In this document: positions 35,494 through 43,059 of the stretch, piece after piece
Position numbering within the stretch: the stretch's first letter is position 1
How the letters are laid out: every line of letters begins with the position of its first letter
Assembly: GCA_959606065.1 (NCBI GenBank)
Contig: CAUHHV010000010.1
Coordinates: forward strand, 1 to 64,000
DNA: 64,000 bases
Source: an uncultured Collinsella sp.
GTDB lineage: Bacteria > Actinomycetota > Coriobacteriia > Coriobacteriales > Coriobacteriaceae
Direction: 5' to 3'
Made by a program: the position numbers and the translations under genes
The notes under the pieces: generated by a model
What the model saw: only the letters and a program-made list of their open reading frames with translations
Told to the model about the DNA's origin: nothing
The model's database searches: none

Positions 35494-36303
35494 ATGATCG
35501 GAACCCGCACCTCATCGTCCTACACTCCGCACGTCGACGTCAATCCCGCCGACCGCCCGCTCATCCTGGTAGCACCACGCTGGGAAGAAGCGAAACCCTA
35601 TTTGAGCGAGACGCTCTCCCCCAACGAGGAGATTGCGAGCGTCTTTGTCGATGCCATCCTTGCCGCCGGCGGCCTGCCGCTGCAGATGTCCATTACCGAA
35701 GACGTCGATGTCATCCGTCATTACGTGGAAATCGCTGACGGTATCGCCATTCCCGGCGGCCCGGACGTCAACCCCAAACGCTGGGGCGACGAGCGTCCGT
35801 ACGACCCCACGCTGTGCTGCGAAATTCGCGACCGCTTTGAGTTTAAGCTGGTTAACGAGGTGCTTCGCGCCAAGAAGCCGCTCTTTACCACCTGCCGCGG
35901 CACGCAGTTGCTCAATGTCGCCACTGGCGGCACCCTGTGCATGGACGTGCCGAGCCTGGGTGCGCGCGAGGGCCGAACGCAGTGGCGCCACACCCACGTG
36001 CTCAACGACCCTGTGCACCCTGTCGAGGTCGTGCCGGGCTCGCTGCTGGAGCGCGCGGTTGGCGGGCACAGGCTGATCCAGACCAACTCGGCACATCACT
36101 GCTGCGTCGATCGTCTGGGCAAAAGCACGCGCTTGGTCGCCAAGGCAACTGACGGCGTTCCCGAGTGCATCGAAGTCGAAGGCCAGCCTTTCTGCCTGGG
36201 CGTGCAATGGCACCCTGAGTACACGTGGAAGACGCTCGAGACCGACTTTAACCTGTGGAAGTCGTTTGTCGAGGCAGCGACCAAGGTTAAGCAGGCCCGC
36301 TAG
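35494..36303 (+). CDS. Class-I glutamine amidotransferase-like hydrolase (peptidase C26, gamma-glutamyl-GABA hydrolase type)
   Basis: The catalytic triad is visible: nucleophile Cys in FTTCRGTQLLNVATGG, and His/Glu in GVQWHPEYTW. The N-terminal IPGGPDVNPKRWGDE is typical of PuuD-like gamma-glutamyl-gamma-aminobutyrate hydrolases. These release glutamate from gamma-glutamyl amides in the cytosol. It lies 87 bases after the amino-acid importer on the same strand, so a shared role in glutamate or amine use is plausible. The product is 269 residues; the ribosome site is poor. Confidence 0.9.
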   Translation: MIGTRTSSSYTPHVDVNPADRPLILVAPRWEEAKPYLSETLSPNEEIASVFVDAILAAGGLPLQMSITEDVDVIRHYVEIADGIAIPGGPDVNPKRWGDERPYDPTLCCEIRDRFEFKLVNEVLRAKKPLFTTCRGTQLLNVATGGTLCMDVPSLGAREGRTQWRHTHVLNDPVHPVEVVPGSLLERAVGGHRLIQTNSAHHCCVDRLGKSTRLVAKATDGVPECIEVEGQPFCLGVQWHPEYTWKTLETDFNLWKSFVEAATKVKQAR

Positions 36304-36337
36304 CTTACGAACCACACCGGCTAAAACCATCCATGCC

Positions 36338-36373
36338 AGGGGGGGCGGACACCAACTACGGTGCCCGCCCCCT
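36338..36373 (+). terminator. Intrinsic terminator after the C26 hydrolase
   Basis: A G-rich arm (AGGGGGGGCGG at about 36338) and the arm CCGCCCCCT pair around a loop containing ACCAACTACGG and are followed by GTATTTG. It separates the backbone from the RiPP island, whose genes converge here. Confidence 0.7.
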
Positions 36374-36402
36374 GTATTTGATATGCTAGGTCCACTAACC
36401 CG

Positions 36403-38022
36403 TCAGGCAATTTCAATCACCTCATCGCATGCCGAAATAAGCACAGGGTCGTGCGTAGCGATGACCGTGATATGTCGCCCCTTTCTTTCCTTAAGGATTT
36501 CGATAAACGCCTGCTTGCTCTGACTGTCAAGTGCAGATGTCGGCTCATCAAACATCATCACGTCCGGGTTTTTCAGCAGCTGGCGAATTATCGCTATTTT
36601 TTGTTTCTCCCCCCCTGAAATGTTGTTCTGCTTATCGTCCAGCTCGACATCAAGTCCACCACTTGAATCGACCATCTTTTTAAGCCCCATTCTCTCAATG
36701 AGGCTCTCAAGGTCACGCTCTTCAGTGCTTCTGCAGCAAAGAGTTAAATTGTCCCGTATCGACCCCTCGGTCAGGGGCGGCTCCTGCTCAGTAATCCCGA
36801 TATTGCGCTTCCGCAGCGCATAACGGTCCAGAGAGCTCAGGGGCTTGTCGTTAATCCAAATATCACCCTTGCAGTTTTCTGGATCGCAACCGCTTATCAC
36901 ATCCAACAGCGTGCTCTTACCGGAACCGTTCGGCCCAACGATTCCGTATACCTTTCCTTTTTCCAAAGAAGCTCGAATGTCTCTGAACGCGGTTTTTTCA
37001 GACCCAGGATAGCTATACGCCAGCTCGGAACAGCTCACCTCGTAAACATCGGCGAGGATAATGGCCCCATTTGAGTCCTCTGGCATGTCCAGCAAGCGCC
37101 GCAAACGCTCGTAGGATACTTTTGACGTTTGATAGTCCTTGCCCAGCGCAAGGAAGAATTCAATAGCCGAAGAATAATAGGAGTAATAGCTTAGCGCCGT
37201 CATAAGATAGCCGGGCAGCAAATTGCCGTCGAGAACTTCCTTTGCGCCCAGGATCAAGATTCCACCCTGTGCCAAAGATGTGACGACAGTGTTGGCAAAC
37301 GTAAAGGTCGCATTAATTTGCTGGTTCTGATAAACGCAACGATATAGCTCTGCAAAAGAGTGCTCAAGCCTTTGCTTGAAAACCTCGAATAGAACATGTC
37401 TGCGGATAAATTGTGCGTTGCTAAGCTGCTTCTCCAGATCGGAAAAGAATCGAGCCTCCTGCTCTTGAGCCTCGAAACTTCTTGCGAACAAACACTTTTT
37501 GAAAAGCGAATAGACCGCGCCACCTATTATGCCAAGAGCCATACACAGCATTGCCAGGTGACCGTTTATGGTCGCCAGGACAACAAACACCACAAGCAAC
37601 GTCACTATATTGCTCACGCTTTGGACACTTGCGTTTATAACAAATATCACCAAATCGTTAGCGTCATGATTAATCTGTTGGTTGTAATATGAGGCATCAA
37701 AATTAGAAAAGAAGGCCCGTGGTAGCCTTTGAACGTGACTTATCACCTCTTCATTCAATGCAAATCCCACATGTGTTTGCAGATCGACATAGACCAGCTC
37801 ACTGACGCAATTCAAACCGGCTCGCACAATACCCAGCGCTGCTATCTCAGCGCCGATGGCGATTGCGCTTTCCCCATCTCGCGCGACACCGACAAAGTTG
37901 TTGACCAGTTGTCCCGTCAGAAAAGGAATTGCGAGACCAACCATAAGCGAGAGCAGGCACATTAGAAGATAGGTTATATACTTTGGATTCTTGATTATTG
38001 TTCTTGCGCAGAGATTAAACAT
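36403..38022 (-). CDS. ABC exporter (fused membrane and ATPase domains), RiPP cluster
   Basis: This 539-residue half-transporter has about six membrane segments in the first 300 residues (an ABC type-1 exporter fold) and then an ATPase: Walker A GPNGSGKSTLLDV, signature NISGGEKQKIAIIRQLL, Walker B PDVMMFDEPTSALD. There is no N-terminal C39 peptidase domain, so it would not cut a leader itself. It overlaps the radical SAM gene by 8 bases and is the last gene of the cluster. Export of the modified peptide is inferred from position. Its base composition is lower in GC than the backbone. Confidence 0.88.
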   Translation of the reverse strand: MFNLCARTIIKNPKYITYLLMCLLSLMVGLAIPFLTGQLVNNFVGVARDGESAIAIGAEIAALGIVRAGLNCVSELVYVDLQTHVGFALNEEVISHVQRLPRAFFSNFDASYYNQQINHDANDLVIFVINASVQSVSNIVTLLVVFVVLATINGHLAMLCMALGIIGGAVYSLFKKCLFARSFEAQEQEARFFSDLEKQLSNAQFIRRHVLFEVFKQRLEHSFAELYRCVYQNQQINATFTFANTVVTSLAQGGILILGAKEVLDGNLLPGYLMTALSYYSYYSSAIEFFLALGKDYQTSKVSYERLRRLLDMPEDSNGAIILADVYEVSCSELAYSYPGSEKTAFRDIRASLEKGKVYGIVGPNGSGKSTLLDVISGCDPENCKGDIWINDKPLSSLDRYALRKRNIGITEQEPPLTEGSIRDNLTLCCRSTEERDLESLIERMGLKKMVDSSGGLDVELDDKQNNISGGEKQKIAIIRQLLKNPDVMMFDEPTSALDSQSKQAFIEILKERKGRHITVIATHDPVLISACDEVIEIA

Positions 38023-39307
38023 GAGCTGAATCCAGTTCCGAAAGCAATCGCTGAGCCTTCTCGGTCAAAATCATTCGTTGGCGCACCTGATACCTTTGAG
38101 ATACGCACTGTTTTGACCCTCCATGAAGAGCGTGATTAGGGCAACCTCCCATACATGAGGGATAGGCAAAACACTCTTCACACTCATGATCGCTCGGCTC
38201 ATAGTTTAGCCATTGGACCAGCTGAGCATTCATCCTCGGCCCTTCGGCAAGCGTACCGACGCAGCGTTCACGCATCCCGATTTCGTCCCAACATTTATAA
38301 AGATAGCCCTCCGGATCCACTACAAACGACCCTGCACAAACGGCGCCACAAATAGCCGGATTAAAGCGCACCGTCAGGTCAACGTAGAACCCCCTATCAA
38401 CTGCATGACTATAAAAGTCCAGCTCTTCCCGAGAAAACGCCTCCATCGAAAAACAACTACTGTCACTTGGGCACGTATCGTTAATATTGTCGACAGGCGC
38501 CAGATAGAATCCAACCTTGTTTTTAAGGCCCTTTTCCTCGAGTGCATCCAGCAAATCGCCAGCACCGGCAATGTTATGGGCATCGACATTGCACCTGATA
38601 GAAATATCCAACAGATGCGTGACTTTAGAAACGTTGTCTAGAATCGCATCGTACGTCGGCTGTCCGTTCCGCAAGAACCGTCGAGAATCGTGGTCCTTTC
38701 GAGACCCGTCCAAGGTTATTTGAGCCATCTTGACGTCACAAGCCGCGAGAGTCTCGGCCACTTCTGGCGTCAGAAGATATCCATTTGTAACGATGGATGC
38801 CGAATAGGAGCACTCTGGATTAAGGATCGCCTTTATACGCTCCGTAAGCCGCTGAATTTTATCGACTTGCAGCAACGGCTCTCCACCATACCAACCGATC
38901 TCAAGCTCGCTCAGCCCCCGTGAACGCTCCTTCACGAATGAGACAAGCCGGTCTTCAACCTCCGGAGTCATTGTCGTTTTGCGTTGTCCTTTTTCATAAC
39001 AGTATGGGCAACAGAAGTTGCACTCCAATGTCGGGGCTATCGTCATGCCTAGAGAGCGATTGGAAAATCGAAGAAGACGGCCTATCGCCTTCATTTCCTC
39101 TTTTTCGTCACGATCATCTTCTAACAGCATTCCTCCTTGAAGCAACGCTTCGCGCAATTCATCTGGCTCCCATTCGGTTCCCGATACCATGCGGCACATA
39201 CTTTCTGCATGTTGTTTATCCAACGAAAGGATCGCACCGGTCTTCGCATTCATCACCAGCGTTCTTTCGCCGTGGTTTTCAATCAAGTTGTATTGAGACG
39301 GCCTCAT
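38015..39307 (-). CDS. Radical SAM/SPASM peptide maturase, RiPP cluster
   Basis: The start is taken as the ATG at 39307, eight bases after GAGGG; the frame also has a TTG seven codons upstream. Residues 1-90 form a lead domain of the kind seen in peptide maturases. The radical SAM motif CX3CX2C is at Cys96, Cys100 and Cys103, with WYGGEPLL and VTNGYLLT downstream. The C-terminal SPASM region has CGAVCAGSF, GYLYKCWDEIG, CEECFAYPSCMGGCP and a last Cys, giving two extra [4Fe-4S] clusters. Such enzymes crosslink cysteine sulfur to carbon in small precursors. The Cys-rich peptide encoded at 41746 is the obvious substrate. Confidence 0.93.
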   Translation of the reverse strand: MRPSQYNLIENHGERTLVMNAKTGAILSLDKQHAESMCRMVSGTEWEPDELREALLQGGMLLEDDRDEKEEMKAIGRLLRFSNRSLGMTIAPTLECNFCCPYCYEKGQRKTTMTPEVEDRLVSFVKERSRGLSELEIGWYGGEPLLQVDKIQRLTERIKAILNPECSYSASIVTNGYLLTPEVAETLAACDVKMAQITLDGSRKDHDSRRFLRNGQPTYDAILDNVSKVTHLLDISIRCNVDAHNIAGAGDLLDALEEKGLKNKVGFYLAPVDNINDTCPSDSSCFSMEAFSREELDFYSHAVDRGFYVDLTVRFNPAICGAVCAGSFVVDPEGYLYKCWDEIGMRERCVGTLAEGPRMNAQLVQWLNYEPSDHECEECFAYPSCMGGCPNHALHGGSKQCVSQRYQVRQRMILTEKAQRLLSELDSAHV

Positions 39308-39328
39308 ATGATTATCCCTCACAAACAA

Positions 39329-40147
39329 TCAAAGAAATCTCGACCGCAATTGGTCGACGGTAAAGCAAATGGCAAGAACGCTTGTTACGTTAATCAGGCA
39401 GTCAATTAAAATCGAGGTGCATTGACTATCCTCCAACGGGGTCACGCCGCAAATCCACATGAGCATCGAGGACGGAAACGGAAGCATGGAATTGGCTCCG
39501 ACCTGTATGTAGATCGTTACGACGTTGACAAGCAGCAGCATGCCAATAGGACCGAAGCCGGACCCAAAATAGGAAACAACGATCACGCAAGAGACCACAT
39601 ATGCAAGGCAGACGGCACTCGCCAGAAGAAGTCGATCGCAAAACATATTCAGGTTGAAACACTGTTGAGCATCCAAAACGATTGCACAGTTAAGACAGTA
39701 CAAAACGACACTTGACAGGACAAACGCGCCCAATAGGGCGAAAGAAGACAGCACCGTTCGCGCAACGGTAACGCACGCCCGCTTCCCTCCCCGAGCCTCC
39801 GACAGCCCCCACGGTTCCTCGACAAAGCCCGAACTAACAAAGCGCGGCACAATACAAGCCGCGATGAACGGAAAGAACAATGCATGAGCCAACGGGGCCA
39901 CGTTGAACAGCAAGCCGCGAAAAACCTCTGCATTACCAAATAGAAGGGCGTCCTCTGCCGACAGTTTAAGCGTCGGGTCTGGGAAAAAGCCCAAGAAACT
40001 GCCCTCGCGGAGGCTACAGAACCACATCGGGAAAGAATTAAGCTGCAATATCACCATACACGCATAAATTGCCAGGATTAAGACGTACGTCCATTTGCTC
40101 ACATGCTTCAATTCTGAATGGAGGAACCTTTTAATCTGACGAGCCAT
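39329..40147 (-). CDS. ABC-2 type permease B, RiPP cluster
   Basis: The start at 40147 (MARQIKRFLHSEL) overlaps the end of the preceding permease gene by 17 bases; the frame is open six codons further. The product is 272 residues with six hydrophobic segments and a polar loop SGFVEEPWGLSEARGGKRAC. The segment pattern and loop (GFVEEPWGLSEARGG in line with GYKEGYRISSARGLAR of its neighbour) match an ABC-2/BcrB-like pair. It probably works with the other permease and the ATPase at 40952 as an exporter or self-immunity pump. Confidence 0.75.
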   Translation of the reverse strand: MARQIKRFLHSELKHVSKWTYVLILAIYACMVILQLNSFPMWFCSLREGSFLGFFPDPTLKLSAEDALLFGNAEVFRGLLFNVAPLAHALFFPFIAACIVPRFVSSGFVEEPWGLSEARGGKRACVTVARTVLSSFALLGAFVLSSVVLYCLNCAIVLDAQQCFNLNMFCDRLLLASAVCLAYVVSCVIVVSYFGSGFGPIGMLLLVNVVTIYIQVGANSMLPFPSSMLMWICGVTPLEDSQCTSILIDCLINVTSVLAICFTVDQLRSRFL

Positions 40148-40955
40148 TGAGCACACCTCCGACACGACAGGTCACGAGAGCGTAAATCAATACCGATAGA
40201 CAGCTGGCTGCCACGCCATAGCCCAGAAGCGCCAGGTGCCCCATATCGCTATACCCAAGGGCACATCCGACCCCTAGGTACGGCCCAGGAAGGAAGAAGA
40301 TCCATCGCAAGGATGGTATAGGTGCCTGAAGGAAGGTTCCGTAGAGCGTCAAGCTCATGACAAATCCAATTATTATTACAGCCCCGCTCAATACAGCGCT
40401 GCCTGTAATCCGATAGATGGTCATCGTCTCCAACGCAACCGATATCACCAATACGGCGTTGATTATCATCGCAGGAAAAAATGCAGCCAGCATGCCGTGC
40501 GTGTAGTTTTGCTCCCCACGCATTATGGCTATTGCAAACAAAAGAAGGCAAAGTGCGCTATATGCTGCACCGACTATTAAAGCAGACGAAAGCACATGTG
40601 CCAGAGCCCCATTAAAGCGGGCGAGACCTCTTGCTGAAGAAATTCGGTATCCCTCTTTATAGCCATGCTCCTGTAAAAGCACCAAACAAACGATGAGTGG
40701 AACGAACAGGGATGTACCGGCAAAAGCGCTGCGCGCAAGGGACTCATCAGGCGCAGAAGGATCGATTGCATTCCAGAGGAAACCAATATCCTCCCCACAA
40801 ACGCCATAGCCAAAGCCTAGCAACGTTGCTCCGTTATTTAAAAAAACACCGAAGAGAAGACCGCACGCCAACATAAGCGTAAGACCAAACTGCGCCGGAA
40901 ACATCCTGTGTAGACGCATCATATCTGCCTTTATGGGATGGATCGCCCGCTTCAT
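40131..40955 (-). CDS. ABC-2 type permease A, RiPP cluster
   Basis: The protein has 274 residues and six hydrophobic segments, the first after HRMFPAQFGLTLMLACGLL. The cytoplasmic loop EHGYKEGYRISSARGLARF is shared in outline with the second permease. It starts 4 bases inside the end of the ATPase gene (40952), so the three genes are translationally coupled. This is the LanFEG/BcrAB type of transporter that often protects producers from their own peptide; the role here is inferred. Confidence 0.75.
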   Translation of the reverse strand: MKRAIHPIKADMMRLHRMFPAQFGLTLMLACGLLFGVFLNNGATLLGFGYGVCGEDIGFLWNAIDPSAPDESLARSAFAGTSLFVPLIVCLVLLQEHGYKEGYRISSARGLARFNGALAHVLSSALIVGAAYSALCLLLFAIAIMRGEQNYTHGMLAAFFPAMIINAVLVISVALETMTIYRITGSAVLSGAVIIIGFVMSLTLYGTFLQAPIPSLRWIFFLPGPYLGVGCALGYSDMGHLALLGYGVAASCLSVLIYALVTCRVGGVLNGSSD

Positions 40956-41677
40956 AGCGAGACCGCGTTCATCAAGCGCCTGTAATATTCTTTTAGGGAC
41001 GACGCCTCATCCCTTATGACATCCATCGATTCCTTTTTCAGCAGTTCACCGTCATGAATAAACACGCAACTTGTTGCAACCGATGCCAACTCATCCAAAT
41101 CATGGCTAGAGATGAGCATGGTCTTACCCTGTTCTCGATTCAATCGGCCGATAAGGGCCCATATACTCTCGATGCCCAGCGGGTCCAACCCATTTGCCGG
41201 CTCATCGAAAATTAGTACGTCGGTGTCGCCCAACAAAGCCGTAGCTATATCCAGTCGCCGTTTCATTCCCAGAGAAAAACTGCTCACGCTCTTTTTCTCA
41301 TCGACGTCCAGCCCGACTAGGCCCAAGACGCGAGGAACCTCACGTGTCTCATCGAGCCCCCATTCCGCACATCGGATCCGAAGATTCTCCACCGCACTGA
41401 GGGATTGGTATGCTCCGCTGGAATCTGGCACATAGCCGACACGCGTCCGCATCAGGCTCAGCTCTTTTTTCGACTTGCCTCCAAAGAGCTCCACGCTCCC
41501 CGACGATGGCTCACAGAGGCCCAGCACTATTTTAATAAGCGTGCTTTTGCCCGCCCCGTTTGCACCAACAAGGGCGCAAAGTTCAGACTGATTCACCTCG
41601 AAGGAAACGTCATGCAACACACGCCGTTTTCCATAGCGCTTTGACACCTTTGATAGCTTTATCGCTGATGCGCTCAT
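40952..41677 (-). CDS. ABC transporter ATP-binding protein, RiPP cluster
   Basis: This 241-residue ATPase has Walker A GANGAGKSTLIKIVLGL, signature FSLGMKRRLDIATALLG (the LSLGM-type variant common in BcrA/LanF proteins), Walker B DVLIFDEPANGLDPLG and the switch His in SSHDLDELAS. It is the first gene after the precursor peptide and its hairpin. It powers the two ABC-2 permeases. The C-terminal 30 residues (SLKEYYRRLM) are the usual regulatory tail. The start codon follows AGGAGGCCAATG, giving a strong ribosome site. Confidence 0.92.
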   Translation of the reverse strand: MSASAIKLSKVSKRYGKRRVLHDVSFEVNQSELCALVGANGAGKSTLIKIVLGLCEPSSGSVELFGGKSKKELSLMRTRVGYVPDSSGAYQSLSAVENLRIRCAEWGLDETREVPRVLGLVGLDVDEKKSVSSFSLGMKRRLDIATALLGDTDVLIFDEPANGLDPLGIESIWALIGRLNREQGKTMLISSHDLDELASVATSCVFIHDGELLKKESMDVIRDEASSLKEYYRRLMNAVSL

Positions 41678-41707
41678 TGGCCTCCTATTCTGCTTGATAA
41701 CAAAACC

Positions 41708-41737
41708 GCTGCTGCCAGACTGTCGCCTGGCAGCAGC
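41708..41737 (-). terminator. Partial terminator between precursor peptide and transporter genes
   Basis: GCTGCTGCCAG and CTGGCAGCAGC form a perfect 11-bp stem with an 8-base loop, followed on the minus strand by GGTTTTGTT. It lies 8 bases past the precursor stop and 30 before the ATPase gene. It would allow a high level of short precursor mRNA with some read-through. Confidence 0.8.
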
Positions 41738-41745
41738 CGCAACTG

Positions 41746-41874
41746 CTAGAAATTAACAACACACAAGTTTTTGCTGCAGTTATTGACGCAGACGCGTGCT
41801 CCACAGAATGCCTTGCAGTAACCGTTGCACCCACCACCGGGGTCCACATAACTCGGCTTTACAATCCAGCTCAT
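41746..41874 (-). CDS. Cys-rich RiPP precursor peptide, 42 residues
   Basis: This gene is too short for most callers. The ribosome site AAAGGAGGAACGAT precedes the ATG at 41874. The peptide is MSWIVKPSYVDPGGG followed by a core with six cysteines at 16, 20, 24, 29, 33 and 38 (spacing CX3CX3CX4CX3CX4C) and VVNF at the end. A GGG directly before the first Cys could be the leader/core boundary. The pattern fits a substrate of the radical SAM/SPASM enzyme (thioether crosslinks, sactipeptide- or ranthipeptide-like). The short leader with IVKP recalls clostridial Clo7bot peptides, from memory and unchecked. Confidence 0.85.
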   Translation of the reverse strand: MSWIVKPSYVDPGGGCNGYCKAFCGARVCVNNCSKNLCVVNF

Positions 41875-41912
41875 ATCGTTCCTCCTTTCTTTTATCGTTC
41901 GTTCTTGATATT

Positions 41913-41941
41913 ATTGTTTGCCGATAACTTATATTTGTCAA
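41913..41941 (-). promoter_or_regulatory. Promoter of the precursor peptide and RiPP operon
   Basis: On the minus strand a perfect -35 TTGACA (41936-41941) is 17 bases from AACAAT (41913-41918). The surrounding 60 bases are very AT-rich, in contrast to the backbone. Confidence 0.75.
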
Positions 41942-41959
41942 GATAATTAATAAACAAAG

Positions 41960-41980
41960 AACCCGTGTTAGACACGGGTT
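41960..41980 (-). terminator. Intrinsic terminator after the XRE regulator
   Basis: AACCCGTGT and ACACGGGTT form a perfect 9-bp stem with a 3-base loop, followed on the minus strand by CTTTGTTTATTAATT. It insulates the RiPP promoter from the regulator gene. Confidence 0.88.
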
Positions 41981-42019
41981 CCGTTACACTGATATTTCGT
42001 TATAGTTGTTCTTTTTATG

Positions 42020-42349
42020 CTACTCGTCGCTCAAATCTACAGCGAAGACCGATGTCGGAAGCGACACCTCATTGCCTCTGCCATCCCGCATCTGCCTCAC
42101 GGCATTCTTCGCGCGCTCGACAATAAGTTCCTCGAGCTCCTTCTCGCTCACGCGCTGAATAATATCTCCCGGTTGACAATCAAGCTCATCACAGATTTCA
42201 AGAAGCGTCTTAAGACGAATAGCTTTAATTTTTCCGTTTCTTAGCTTAGAAATATTAGCCGGAGTATGCCCCGTGGCACGAATCAGATCAGAGCTGGTCT
42301 TTCCGGTCTTAAGCAGCTGCGTCTCAAGCTCGATGATGAGATAGCTCAT
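42020..42349 (-). CDS. XRE/Cro-type helix-turn-helix regulator
   Basis: The DNA-binding domain spans residues 5-67: LLKTGKTSSDLIRATGHTPANISKLRNGKIKAIRLKTLLEICDELDCQPGDII. This is the compact HTH_26 type found beside DUF2975 membrane proteins. A charged helical tail extends to residue 109. It follows the DUF2975 gene by 8 bases and so is in its operon. It is also the only regulator next to the RiPP genes, so it might control them; no operator was identified. Confidence 0.9.
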   Translation of the reverse strand: MSYLIIELETQLLKTGKTSSDLIRATGHTPANISKLRNGKIKAIRLKTLLEICDELDCQPGDIIQRVSEKELEELIVERAKNAVRQMRDGRGNEVSLPTSVFAVDLSDE

Positions 42350-42357
42350 GTTTCCTC

Positions 42358-42918
42358 CTACACAAGCTCGTCAGACTGCTCCTGGAGCAGCGAGGCATAG
42401 CTCCAGATCACCGAGACAAACAAACAGACGGCCGCGCCGATAAGCGACCCCGCGTCAAAGGCAACGCCCTGGCAAATCGCGATAACGAAGGAATGAGGCA
42501 CGACGCAAAGCTCCAGCCCACCAATGGTAAGATTGACCGATCCATAGGCACCAACAAGCGAAACCGCGGCGTTAACAGCAAAGGCAAGCGCGAGAACACG
42601 GATAAGCCGCACATGCGCCCTGGTAAAGGGCGATACGCCCCGCGAAATGTCACGGCTGATTCCGCACAAAACGACAAGCGAAATACCCATGACAAGCGCC
42701 ATGCACAGTCCGCTTGGGATAACGATGCACCCGCCATTGAGAAGCGTCACAACACCGAAAGAATCGACAGAAGCAGCGTTTGCAACCGCATACCAGATCA
42801 CGTAAACAACCAACGCGGCGAAAGCGACGAGCATTCCCGCAAAAACGACCGCCATGCAAAAGCCAAGCTTCCTTACAGTCTCGCCCGCCTTGGCCATACG
42901 CTGAACGCTGTTGGACAT
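42358..42918 (-). CDS. DUF2975 family membrane protein
   Basis: The start is the ATG at 42918 (MSNSVQRMAKAGETVRKLGF), preceded by GAGGGTGAGTAT; the open frame upstream runs into unrelated IS-flanking sequence. The protein has 186 residues and four membrane segments, with the family block GISRDISRGVSPFTRAHVRLIRVLALAF between segments 2 and 3. DUF2975 proteins typically pair with a small XRE regulator, as here, and may sense a membrane signal. The function is unknown. Confidence 0.85.
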   Translation of the reverse strand: MSNSVQRMAKAGETVRKLGFCMAVVFAGMLVAFAALVVYVIWYAVANAASVDSFGVVTLLNGGCIVIPSGLCMALVMGISLVVLCGISRDISRGVSPFTRAHVRLIRVLALAFAVNAAVSLVGAYGSVNLTIGGLELCVVPHSFVIAICQGVAFDAGSLIGAAVCLFVSVIWSYASLLQEQSDELV

Positions 42919-43059
42919 ATACTCACCCTCATCGAATCTATCGTTATCGGAATAGTTTATCGAACAACGATATGGATTGCATGTACAAAGCCCAGCCGGT
43001 ACGCATAGGTTATTTACTAATCCGAAGGGTGAGAGTGGATTTTTGGACACGTATCGAAC

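Noticed and set aside
41746..41874. SCIFF (six cysteines in forty-five residues) precursor
   Set aside because: The cysteine count fits, but the spacing and the surrounding residues differ from the SCIFF pattern I know, and the cluster has extra ABC-2 genes.
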